Under the pieces are notes generated by a model, which ran no database searches, was not told the origin of the DNA, and was given only the letters and a program-made list of their open reading frames with translations. A stretch of 40,580 nt of DNA from Granulicella sp. (lineage in GTDB: Bacteria; Acidobacteriota; Terriglobia; Terriglobales; Acidobacteriaceae). The DNA lies in the NCBI GenBank assembly GCA_025357875.1, contig JANYLK010000032.1:1-40580 (forward strand), in the 5' to 3' direction. Below are positions 1 to 6,594 of the stretch, piece after piece. The stretch's first letter is position 1. Each line of letters begins with the position of its first letter. The translations under genes were made by a program, and so were the position numbers.

Positions 1-156
1 TTCCTGAGCGTTGATTTGCTCGAACCCCTAAATCCTGTCAAGGGGGTAAATTGTGAATATCTCGCCTGAAATACTCATTCCATGCGAGATAAAACTTTCA
101 AATAGTTGGCGTAACAGTTTGGGTCAACCTGCTATTCTGGATATGTTGAGTTAAGT

Positions 157-191
157 AACGGGAGAGGCGCCGAGAGGCTGCCACTCCCGTT
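157..191 (+). terminator. Candidate Rho-independent terminator before the phage cluster
   Basis: An 8-bp perfect stem (AACGGGAG at 157-164 with CTCCCGTT at 184-191) encloses a 19-nt loop and is followed by TCGCTTTTA. It lies 40 bases before the first phage gene and probably ends an upstream transcript outside the window. The T-run is short, so the call is moderate. Confidence 0.5.
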
Positions 192-231
192 TCGCTTTTA
201 AGATCACGCAAAACACAATTCAGGAGGGGTC

Positions 232-870
232 ATGGAGTATGCAGCGGATCTGCATCGCCGAAGCACAAGTGCGCGCCCAGCAATCAGGAACCTTGGGGTG
301 CGCCCGCACGCAGCATTGGCGATGCATGCCATGGCGGTCGAATTTCCCCTGGTTCACGGCCATCCAAATCGTCTGCCCTTCGAAGGCGTGCTCACGCTGG
401 TGGACGTAGCCAGCGACAAGGCTCCCAGCGGCGCCCGTGGTCATCGCGTTGTGCTGACGCGATCTGCGGCCGAAGCAGCTCTGCCGAGCCTTCTCGGCAT
501 GGCGGTCGACTACAAGGCCGGCTGGGATGGTCACGATGCCCGCCAGAAATGCGGCATCATCACCTCCGCCGAACTCGACGGACGCAGGTTGATGGTCGGC
601 GGCTACGTCTTCTCAAAAGACTTCCCCGAGATCGAGCAGCGCCTCGACATCGAAGGCGCAATGGGCATGAGCTATGAACTAGCCGACGCCCACGTCGCCG
701 ACATGAGCCTACAGGTATGGACGTTGACCAAGGCAACCTTCACCGGCGCCGCCATCCTGCTGCGTGAGAAAGCAGCCTACCGAGAAACCAGCTTCCGCCT
801 CGGCCGCCGACTCGCAAACAAAACTTCGGGTGCCCCATCCTTTGCGCACTTTGCGAAGGGCGGGATGTAA
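232..870 (+). CDS. Phage prohead (capsid maturation) protease
   Basis: This 212-residue protein has the layout of HK97-type prohead serine proteases, which cleave scaffold and capsid during head maturation. Visible marks are the GHD segment with His101 (candidate catalytic His), a beta-rich GIITSAELDG...LMVGG region, and the GMSYEL segment with candidate catalytic Ser147. These are followed by the W-T-L-T-KATFTGAAIL block typical of the family end. The ATG at 232 is preceded by a strong ribosome site (AGGAGG, 7 nt spacing). It is the first gene of the structural cluster, upstream of the scaffold candidate and capsid, as expected. The last ~14 codons and nearly the stop are supplied by a palindromic repeat (828-867), so the native C-terminus may be lost. 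Family call is from motifs and position; activity is inferred. Confidence 0.75.
   Translation: MEYAADLHRRSTSARPAIRNLGVRPHAALAMHAMAVEFPLVHGHPNRLPFEGVLTLVDVASDKAPSGARGHRVVLTRSAAEAALPSLLGMAVDYKAGWDGHDARQKCGIITSAELDGRRLMVGGYVFSKDFPEIEQRLDIEGAMGMSYELADAHVADMSLQVWTLTKATFTGAAILLREKAAYRETSFRLGRRLANKTSGAPSFAHFAKGGM
828..867. repeat. Dispersed palindromic repeat (GCCCCATCCTT type) in the 3' end of the protease gene
   Basis: The sequence reads GTGCCCCATCCTTTGCG, a short loop, then a partial reverse complement, TGCGAAGGGCGGGATG. The same architecture occurs at 3563-3600 and inside lipB at 24104-24170. Here it provides the C-terminal codons of the protease reading frame. Confidence 0.6.
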
Positions 871-898
871 AACAGCTCGACCATCGGGAAATCGTCTT

Positions 899-1019
899 GC
901 TTAAGAGCACGGTTTCAGCCGTGCAATAACCTCCGCATCGCCTAACCGTCGTCATTCTGGCGCAGCCAGAATCTCCGTAGTGGTCGTGCTTAAGGGCACG
1001 GCTTCAGCCGTGCCACAAC
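899..1019. repeat. Cluster of three palindromic intergenic repeats
   Basis: Two copies of a GCTTAAG(A/G)GCACGG-type palindrome, with TTCAGCC in the loop and the arm GTGC, lie at 899-930 and 988-1019. Between them, at 947-982, is a copy of the GTCGTCATTCTG...CAGAATCTCCGTAGT element also found at 3501-3542 and 39310-39356. The gap between the protease and the next gene otherwise holds only the ribosome site of the latter. Confidence 0.6.
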
Positions 1020-1083
1020 CGCCGCATCTGCGATCGGGGCTTCAGTTCCTGAGGGCACCCTGCGGAAATCGAAAGGAAAAACT

Positions 1084-1467
1084 GTGACCTTCATCAGCGT
1101 TCTAGAAGCAATCGGCAAGGGATTCGAAAAGGGATTGAAGTGGGCCATCACCTACGCAATCCCGATAGAGAAGCTCGTAGCCACGCTCTTCCCACCCGCG
1201 GCTCCGATCGCACTCGGCATCGCCGACGCAACCTCGCTGCTGCAAAGCGCAGTTTTAATGGTGGAACAAAAGTATGCCGCCGCAGGCCTGCAAAGCGGCA
1301 CCGGCGCACAGAAGCTCGCCGAGGTAATGCTGCTGGTCGAGCCGGCGGTAACGCGCCTTCTAACCCAGGCCGGAATAGCCGCAAGCACCGCCTACATCCA
1401 GAGCCTCGTCTCCGCGGTAGTAGCCATCCTCAACGTGCAGACGATGCCCACAGCAAAAGCAGCCTGA
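1084..1467 (+). CDS. Small hydrophobic protein of the phage cluster, unknown function
   Basis: This 127-residue protein starts at GTG 1084 with an AAAGGA ribosome site 7 nt upstream. It is alanine-rich and amphipathic, with hydrophobic stretches near residues 35-60 and 105-120, and no catalytic motif I recognise. Its C-terminal half (SGTGAQK, then a helix ending LVSAVVAILN) resembles the last protein of the cluster at 19795-20082 (SG..KK, ending LIVDGVVECLN), suggesting a common small family. A holin-like or minor structural role is possible but not demonstrated. Its stop codon lies inside the first unit of a 31-bp tandem repeat. Confidence 0.6.
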   Translation: MTFISVLEAIGKGFEKGLKWAITYAIPIEKLVATLFPPAAPIALGIADATSLLQSAVLMVEQKYAAAGLQSGTGAQKLAEVMLLVEPAVTRLLTQAGIAASTAYIQSLVSAVVAILNVQTMPTAKAA

Positions 1468-1552
1468 CGGAGTAGCAGCGGATACTAAGACAGCCTGACG
1501 GCGTAGCAGCGGACACAAAGACAGCCTGACGGAGTAGCAGCGGTCTTCAGAA
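1460..1552 (+). repeat. 31-bp tandem repeat, three units
   Basis: Units starting CAGCCTGACGG(A/C)GTAGCAGCGG begin at 1460, 1491 and 1522, with exact 31-bp spacing. The first overlaps the last codons and stop of the preceding gene, so the array may have grown by duplication of that gene's end. The GAGTAGCAGCGG core recurs in the 21-bp array at 2215-2361. Confidence 0.75.
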
Positions 1553-1590
1553 GTTGCTACAAAAATCGCAATTTCGCTTTTCGGATTAGC

Positions 1591-1643
1591 GTGGGGTTTC
1601 AACCCCACGAATAAGGCCACAAAAGCTAAGGGGCTTTAGCCCC
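1591..1643. repeat. Paired short palindromes of GGGG-TTT-CCCC type
   Basis: GTGGGGTTTCAACCCCAC (1591-1608) and GGGGCTTTAGCCCC (1630-1643) are perfect or near-perfect palindromes. The second is repeated at 2390-2403 and, as GCGGGCTTTAGCCCGC, at 2354-2369. They look like REP-type host intergenic elements rather than phage genes. Confidence 0.6.
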
Positions 1644-1747
1644 GGGCCTCCTTGCCCCGCGTGCCGCCTGGTGCCCCACATCTCGCTTTTGAGATGTGGG
1701 ATCAAGCGCCACCAACGTACAACGAACCACAAACAACGGAGAACGAA

Positions 1748-2197
1748 ATGGACATGGAAATGAAAGACGACCTGGGCATCACGGTGGAGCGCCTCGCAGC
1801 AGCAGCCAGTTTGCTGGAGCAGGCCGTCGAACGCCTCGCGCAGCGTCAGAGCACCTTCGCCGAAGACGCGGAAGCAAGCATTGGCCGCCTCGTTGCAACC
1901 GTCGACGCGCGGCGCGAGCAGGACCTCGAAGAAAAGCTCGCCGCAGCCGAGTTAAAGATTGCAGAGTTGCAAGCGCGAGCTACTCCGGTCGTTCCCGCGT
2001 CGGGCCGCAAGACCTTGCCCACCGCAATGACGAATCTTCTGGCCAAGCAGGGCGTAACCCTTGGTTCGCTCGATGCAGGTTCGCTCGATGCAGGCTCGCT
2101 CGAAGCCGGATCACTCGACGCCGCCCTCATCAGCCTCAGCCTCGAGCAACGCATCGCAGTCAAGGCACAACTCATCCGCGCCGGCCTGCTCGGATAG
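1748..2197 (+). CDS. Coiled-coil protein, scaffold candidate
   Basis: I choose the ATG at 1748 (149 residues) over an in-frame ATG at 1652 because ACGGAGAACGAA lies directly before it. The protein is a charged helix with heptad-like Leu/Ala spacing over residues ~10-80. It is followed by a Pro-rich hinge, then four back-to-back GSL(D/E)A repeats (~108-127), then a short terminal helix. The location between protease and major capsid, plus the long coiled coil, fits a capsid scaffolding protein. No family was recognised from sequence, so function is inferred from position and shape. The pentapeptide repeats come from a 15-bp DNA tandem repeat (CTCGATGCAGGTTCG-like). Confidence 0.6.
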   Translation: MDMEMKDDLGITVERLAAAASLLEQAVERLAQRQSTFAEDAEASIGRLVATVDARREQDLEEKLAAAELKIAELQARATPVVPASGRKTLPTAMTNLLAKQGVTLGSLDAGSLDAGSLEAGSLDAALISLSLEQRIAVKAQLIRAGLLG

Positions 2198-2214
2198 ACC
2201 GGAGCGGCAGCGGT

Positions 2215-2361
2215 GGTTGGAGTAGCAGCAGCGGTGGTTGGAGTAGCGGCAGCAGTTGTTGGAGTAGCGGCAGCGGTTGTTGGAGTAGCGGCAGCGGTGG
2301 TTGGATTAGCAGCAGCGGTTGTTGGAGTAGCGGCAGCGGTTGTTGGAGTAGCAGCGGGCTT
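2215..2361 (+). repeat. 21-bp tandem repeat array, seven units
   Basis: Seven units with GGTTGGAGTAGC(A/G)GCAGC(A/G)GT-type sequence sit at exact 21-bp spacing (GG/TGTTGG at 2215, 2236, 2257, 2278, 2299, 2320, 2341). They fill the gap between the scaffold candidate and the capsid gene. Because 21 is divisible by 3, all frames stay open: one reads Ser/Gly/Trp repeats, the reverse reads ATPTTAA repeats. Neither looks like a gene. Confidence 0.85.
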
Positions 2362-2403
2362 TAGCCCGCGGTAAAGTCGCTTCACGCATGGGGCTTTAGC
2401 CCC
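2354..2403. repeat. Two GGGCTTTAGCCC palindromes upstream of the capsid gene
   Basis: GCGGGCTTTAGCCCGC (2354-2369) and GGGGCTTTAGCCCC (2390-2403) are perfect palindromes of the family seen at 1630-1643. They directly follow the 21-bp array and precede the capsid ribosome site (GGGAGAAATAA). Confidence 0.65.
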
Positions 2404-2459
2404 GGAAGGTAACCAGGCGCAGCCAACGCTGCGCCTTTTTCAATTTAAGGGAGAAATAA

Positions 2460-3431
2460 ATGGACGCGAAGTTTACTCAGATTCACGCAGCGGCGGACTA
2501 CATCGGACCAGGCGCAATCGAAGTTCCCATGTACCAGTCGGAGATCCTCGATATCGTTCGACGGCGCGGCGTATTCGGCCAGCGCATCAAGCAGGTGCCG
2601 GCAACCGGCCATCCGTCGCGCTACTTCGAGGAGCGTGCGATTCCGTCTCCCTCTGCGGTCTCCGGCTTCGTCGATCCACGCAACATCGTGGCTCCGCTGG
2701 TCAGCCCCACACGGGTAGAAAACAGTGTGCCGTTGAAGGCCCTGGTCGCGCAGATCAACTACAACCTCTTCGACATGGAGCTTGGCTCGCAGCAATCGCA
2801 GTTCGCCTATCTGCAGGCGAAGGACCTTGCCGACACCGTTGACGGCGTTCTGCGCACGCATGACGTCGCCTTGTGGAACGGCACCGACACCAGCATGAGC
2901 TCGCCCACTTCTGCCCAGTACTTCGGCGCAGCCGCGCAGATCGCGGGCGGTGGCAACACGACGACTATCGGCGTCGGGCAGAGCATCGTCGATGGCTTCA
3001 AATCCACCATCGCGCAGATGGTTGCGAACTCGTCCTTCGGCGTGCGTCCCACGGCCATCTATGCGAACCCGGTGCTGCTCGACCTCATCGATCGCGAGAT
3101 GAAGTCCGAGTTCAACGTCGTCCTCAACAACAAGGAAATCACCAGTGGATTCACAGTCAAGATGCTGTCGACGCAGGCCGGCGACATCCCGCTGATCCCG
3201 GAGTGGACGCTCAGCTACACCGGTACTCCCGGCAGCGGCTCGTCCGTCCTGCCCGCGTACATCGTCACCGAGGACCTGATCGAGTACCACTGGCTGAGCG
3301 ATCCAAATCCACGCATCTTCCAGCTCGGCGTCCCCGGATCGCTGGCGTCGCAGTATGTAGTCGTGAAGTTCGGCGGCCTCGTAGTCAAGGGCGCAAGCTA
3401 CGCACACTACCAGGTGCTCGTCGACCGCTAG
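2460..3431 (+). CDS. Phage major capsid protein (HK97-fold)
   Basis: This 323-residue protein would form the head shell. It shows features of HK97-fold capsid proteins of the shorter type: an N-terminal arm, an E-loop-like strand region around residues 60-90 (RAIPSPSAVSGFVDPRN), a spine-helix-like stretch (LQAKDLADTVDGVLRTHD), and a P-domain/A-domain C-terminus with FGVRPTAIYANPVLLDLID. The start at ATG 2460 follows GGGAGAAATAA. Its order after protease and coiled-coil scaffold candidate, and before a head-tail connector, supports the call. The reverse strand also stays open over most of this gene; that is a codon-bias shadow. Confidence 0.8.
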   Translation: MDAKFTQIHAAADYIGPGAIEVPMYQSEILDIVRRRGVFGQRIKQVPATGHPSRYFEERAIPSPSAVSGFVDPRNIVAPLVSPTRVENSVPLKALVAQINYNLFDMELGSQQSQFAYLQAKDLADTVDGVLRTHDVALWNGTDTSMSSPTSAQYFGAAAQIAGGGNTTTIGVGQSIVDGFKSTIAQMVANSSFGVRPTAIYANPVLLDLIDREMKSEFNVVLNNKEITSGFTVKMLSTQAGDIPLIPEWTLSYTGTPGSGSSVLPAYIVTEDLIEYHWLSDPNPRIFQLGVPGSLASQYVVVKFGGLVVKGASYAHYQVLVDR

Positions 3432-3450
3432 TCATCTACAACGGTCCACA

Positions 3451-3542
3451 GCGTCATTCTGCATGACACCAACGGTCGTCATTCTGCATGACCATCCACG
3501 GTCGTCATTCTGACTCGCAGAGTCAGAATCTCCGTAGTTTGT
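3451..3542. repeat. Three copies of the GTCGTCATTCTG repeat
   Basis: Partial copies at 3451-3466 and 3474-3490 (CGTCATTCTGCATGAC) precede a full copy at 3501-3542. The full copy has inverted arms TTCTGACTC/GAGTCAGAA followed by TCTCCGTAGTTTGTCG. Full copies also lie at 947-982 and 39310-39356. With the next palindrome, this accounts for much of the 3432-3839 gap, which has no convincing gene. Confidence 0.7.
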
Positions 3543-3562
3543 CGGCGGGCGAATCGAGGGCT

Positions 3563-3600
3563 GCCCCATTCATGAGCAGCGTCATCGCGCATGAATGGGG
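3563..3600. repeat. Palindromic repeat (GCCCCATTCATG type)
   Basis: CCCCATTCATG (3564-3574) pairs perfectly with CATGAATGGGG (3590-3600) around a loop containing GCGTCATCG. Design and loop match the element inside lipB (loop AGCTTCAT). It belongs to the same dispersed family as 828-867. Confidence 0.6.
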
Positions 3601-3779
3601 GTCGTGGATGACTATTCAACTCACAACTCAACTTTGCGGCCGGACGTTACGGGTTTCGTCCAGCCGCAATCACGCACGACAACGTTTGCATCTCCTTCGC
3701 TGCCCACACGCGAAGTCGAGACGCCGCGGCCCACGGGGGTTGGCCGCAGGCGATGCGATCGTCGTCGCGCCCAGGGAGC

Positions 3780-3815
3780 GGGACCGGCTGTGGCGGCCGG
3801 TCCCCTCTTCTTTCT
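3780..3815 (+). terminator. Rho-independent terminator before the connector gene
   Basis: A 9-bp perfect GC-rich stem (GGGACCGGC at 3780-3788, GCCGGTCCC at 3796-3804) is followed by pyrimidine-rich CTCTTCTTTCT. It lies between the capsid and connector genes and could attenuate read-through so that capsid is made in excess. Confidence 0.65.
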
Positions 3816-3839
3816 ATCGAATGTTTTGGAGGCGAAGCA

Positions 3840-4463
3840 ATGGGCTATTTGAATCCCACGGAATATGTTGCATACGGATTGACCGCGGAGACCACCGACG
3901 ACTGGGTTGCCATGGCGTCCGCGCTGATTGAGGCACACTGCCGCCGGCCGAGTCTTCTGGTCACACAGTATGTCGAACGGCTGCGGCTGACGGCAAATTC
4001 GCAGGCAGTGCACCTGAGCTATCTACCGCTGAATCCGCTGGCTGCAGCAACTTCGCCTCTGGTCGGCGTACGCGTTCGCTATGGCCGTCCGCGTCGTGGA
4101 GAGTTACAGGATCCGATGCTCGCGCAGGTCGCAGTGGCGTTCGGACTGCCCGGCAGTTGGAGCCCGCTCGACCTCGCACACGTCGATCTCAACTCTGTAA
4201 CCGGAGAAGTTACATTTCCCATGAACATCCTCGGGCTGAACTATAACGAGGTCGAAGTGACGTACACAGCCGGCGTCGCGGTGGTACCACCAGCGCTGAA
4301 GATCGCATGCGCGCAGATCGTGAAGAACGCGCAAGCCACGCCAGCCATGAACGTGAAGGGCAGCAAGATGGACACGTTGCAGATGCAATACTTCGCCGGA
4401 TCGCTGGTCGATGCCAACGTGCAGAAGATTTTGACGCCGTACGTCGCGCAAAGGATTGGGTGA
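3840..4463 (+). CDS. Head-tail connector protein (gp6-like)
   Basis: I choose ATG 3840 (207 residues) because TTGGAGGCGAAGCA precedes it; an in-frame start 29 codons upstream would run through the terminator hairpin. The N-terminus (YLNPTEYVAYGLTAETTDDWV..ASALIEAHCRRPSL) is the helical pattern of phage head-tail connector proteins that dock under the portal. The C-terminal helix (PALKIACAQIVKNAQATP) also fits. A beta-rich insert lies between. It sits directly after the capsid gene and 4 bases before the head-closure gene, as in many siphovirus-like clusters. Confidence 0.7.
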   Translation: MGYLNPTEYVAYGLTAETTDDWVAMASALIEAHCRRPSLLVTQYVERLRLTANSQAVHLSYLPLNPLAAATSPLVGVRVRYGRPRRGELQDPMLAQVAVAFGLPGSWSPLDLAHVDLNSVTGEVTFPMNILGLNYNEVEVTYTAGVAVVPPALKIACAQIVKNAQATPAMNVKGSKMDTLQMQYFAGSLVDANVQKILTPYVAQRIG

Positions 4464-4467
4464 AGCA

Positions 4468-4887
4468 ATGACCGAAGCGATATGCGCAACCAGGGCGGCA
4501 GAAGTGTTACTCCGCACGATGGCCGGCCGCAGCGTGATGCTGCGAATACCCGCACCAGCAGTGGCTGCGGACGTGACCGAGCAGTTGGGAATTGCGACAC
4601 CGGCCTTTCAGGATCTGCCACTCGCCCCGGTTGCAATCAGCAAAGCGCGAGCGACAGCAGCGGAAGGGAAGGCGGCGAAATGGGAGTTGCTGGTTTAGGC
4701 GAGAGCGGTGGAGAGCCTGGTGGGTTCGACTGCGTATGCCTCGGCGAGTGTGCTGTTTGCGCAAGCCTGCGGTGTTCTCTGCGACGACACGCTGCTGGAA
4801 ATACTCTCAGCAACCGAACAGCAGGCCTTTGGCAAGCCGTACCTCTACCGCCTGACACTCCGCGCCCCACTGGCACAGATCACGTAG
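4468..4887 (+). pseudogene. Head-closure/adaptor-like gene interrupted by an in-frame TAG
   Basis: ATG 4468 opens 76 codons ending KWELLV, then TAG at 4696-4698. The same frame then stays open for 62 more codons to TAG 4885-4887, reading on through ARAVESLVGS...LFAQACGVL...LLEIL...GKPYLYRLTLRAPL. Because the frame is unchanged and the second half starts mid-domain, I read this as one ~139-residue gene with a nonsense change (for example TCG to TAG). The alternative is two coupled genes, the second starting at GTG 4708, but no ribosome site is evident there. Position between connector and tail-terminator candidate suggests a head-closure or adaptor role; no catalytic motif is visible. Confidence 0.6.
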
Positions 4888-4907
4888 CGCACAAGCGCTG
4901 AATGCGG

Positions 4908-5069
4908 CATATCCCAACTGGGGCAAAGCTAGCCGCAAGCGAAGAAGGCGTGACATATATCAGCTGGGTCAAAGCTTGCCGCAAGCGCAGAAGGCGCGAC
5001 ATATACCAGCCTAGGCGCAGGACCCGGAAACATTCCGAGGGCTGAAGGCCCGACACATTAGCCCGGTAC
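4908..5069. repeat. 46-bp direct repeats with palindromic tail
   Basis: Two complete 46-bp units (4908-4953 and 4954-4999) contain CAAAGCT(A/T)GCCGCAAGCG followed by AGAAGGCG(T/C)GACATAT. A diverged third begins at 5000 and ends in GGGCTGAAGGCCCGACACATT. They fill the gap between the head-closure gene and the next ribosome site. No gene is visible here. Confidence 0.7.
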
Positions 5070-5084
5070 GAGAGTGAGGAAAGA

Positions 5085-5591
5085 ATGCAGAACGCAAAAG
5101 ATACATTTTACCTAACGCTGCAAAGCCGCCTGGCCACACTGAATCCATCGCGGACGATGGTGATGCGCGGCAGCGTGCGGCCCGGAATTCTGGTGGATGA
5201 GAACGAGCTGCCCACGGCCTTCGTGCCCATGGACGCGTTCCGTCTGCAGTGGACCAAGCTGCAAGTGAATAACGCATCGCCGCCGCCGTGGATCGCAATG
5301 GAGTGTTCCATCCAGTACGCGACGGACGGCACGCCGGGCAACGGCGGCATGGATCGCGGACGCGCACTCGCCGCAATGGACGCGGAACTTGTATCCGCGC
5401 TCGCAGCCGAGCCGCACACCATCCCCAAGATGAACTACGCAGCCGCATCGGCGGGCGTCGCGCCAACCGCAATGGCGACCAATGTGTTCTGGGCCGACAC
5501 CATCTTCGGTGCGACTTCCGCAATTGGCGAGCGACTCGAACGCACAGCAACGGTGCAGGTCTTCGCGTACCAGGAAGCAGGGGAACTGTGA
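5085..5591 (+). CDS. Conserved phage protein, tail-terminator candidate
   Basis: This 168-residue protein starts at ATG 5085 behind GTGAGGAAAGA. It is a mixed alpha/beta sequence with no signal peptide or membrane segment. The MDRGRALAAMDAEL helix and the final strand-rich block (ERLERTATVQVFAYQEAGEL) are reminiscent of tail-terminator or minor tail proteins. Its slot between head-closure and the main tail-protein candidate is where a tail terminator normally lies. The stop overlaps the GTG of the next gene by four bases (GTGA), indicating translational coupling. I do not recognise a named family. Confidence 0.55.
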   Translation: MQNAKDTFYLTLQSRLATLNPSRTMVMRGSVRPGILVDENELPTAFVPMDAFRLQWTKLQVNNASPPPWIAMECSIQYATDGTPGNGGMDRGRALAAMDAELVSALAAEPHTIPKMNYAAASAGVAPTAMATNVFWADTIFGATSAIGERLERTATVQVFAYQEAGEL

Positions 5592-6568
5592 GTCAAAGCA
5601 CGCCGTCAGTAGCTCCAATCACCGAACGCGTGCGCGCCTACTTCGCGCCAGTCGACCGTACGGCAGGTGTGCCGACGCTGTTTGACGCAGCGCAAGTTGG
5701 GCGCTTCGATATGAGAGCTCCGCCGCCTCCGTGGGTCGATCTCGGATGGGTCTCTCAATTTGTGCGTAAATCAGGCACAAAATTCGATGCCCTGTGTGCG
5801 GGTGCTCCAGCGATGACAACCGCGCAAGTACGCTCCGAGATCGAGGCGACCATCGCGCTTGAGTTTGAGTCGTGGGGCAAGCTTCAGATGACCCTCGCGT
5901 CCGGTTCGCAACAGACGAATCTGTTGACGACAGCCGCTATCGCCGCGCCGAATGGCAGCGGTGGCGTGGCTGCGGCGCCGGTCCCGTTGCTAACCGGCAC
6001 GGGTCCGGCATCGACCGCAACCATCTTGAACATCGGCGCGACAGCCGCAGCGGAATTCAGTATTGGCAGCCTGGTCGCCGTCGATGTCGACTACACCGGC
6101 CAGCTTGGATTCATCGACGCGGGAGTGAGCACAGCGTACGTGCGATCGGCAAGCGCGGTAGGCAGCGACATCAATTATGTGCGACGAGTGACGCTGAACG
6201 TCGGCGTCGTAGTTGCAATAGCCGACGGCGTCTTACAGCTCGCGAACCCGCTGCCTGCGGGCGCTCCAAGCGCCACGATGCAGGTCAGCGAGCTAGTCGG
6301 CTTCTGCGATCGCGAGGGAGCCAGTTTCTTTCAGGAGTGGTCCGCGCTGTTCGTCATGCAGGGCGCGCAGGGCGATCGCATCCTTTACCACTACCCGCGC
6401 CTGCAGGCCATGCAAGCTTCGGCGGAGGTCGCTCAGCCACTCGCCCCACCGCTTGAAAGCACACGACTGGCCGGTGCATTCCGTGCTTTGCCGGTGAGAG
6501 ATGCCAACGATGGCGAGACCGTCTTGTGCTTCCGGAGCTATCTGCCGGCGGCGTTGCGAACAGTCTAA
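5588..6568 (+). CDS. Phage tail protein candidate (tube or minor tail)
   Basis: The start is GTG 5588 in the GTGA overlap with the preceding gene, giving 326 residues; longer in-frame starts would sit inside the upstream gene. The sequence is beta-rich with Gly/Ala/Thr strands. N-terminal blocks are ERVRAYFAPVDRTAGVPT and PPPPWVDLGWVSQFVRKSG. The centre has an Ig- or barrel-like region (GSLVAVDVDYTGQLGFIDAG) and the C-terminus reads QGDRILYHYPRLQAM. Position directly after the terminator candidate suggests the major tail or tube protein. Family membership was not recognised by motif, so this is positional inference. Confidence 0.5.
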   Translation: MSQSTPSVAPITERVRAYFAPVDRTAGVPTLFDAAQVGRFDMRAPPPPWVDLGWVSQFVRKSGTKFDALCAGAPAMTTAQVRSEIEATIALEFESWGKLQMTLASGSQQTNLLTTAAIAAPNGSGGVAAAPVPLLTGTGPASTATILNIGATAAAEFSIGSLVAVDVDYTGQLGFIDAGVSTAYVRSASAVGSDINYVRRVTLNVGVVVAIADGVLQLANPLPAGAPSATMQVSELVGFCDREGASFFQEWSALFVMQGAQGDRILYHYPRLQAMQASAEVAQPLAPPLESTRLAGAFRALPVRDANDGETVLCFRSYLPAALRTV

Positions 6569-6594
6569 TTACAAATGATTTTGAGGAGAGATCC

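Noticed and set aside
2215..2361. CRISPR array
   Set aside because: Units are contiguous 21-bp tandem repeats with no unique spacers and no cas genes.
1696..2364. Plus-strand frame running into Ser/Gly/Trp repeats (222 codons)
   Set aside because: It overlaps the scaffold candidate in another frame and stays open only because the 21-bp array lacks stops.
2445..3407. Long minus-strand frame (320 codons) opposite the capsid gene
   Set aside because: It mirrors the capsid gene's codon bias, has an Arg/Asp/Val-rich composition with no family motifs, and no ribosome site. The plus-strand product is a clear capsid protein.
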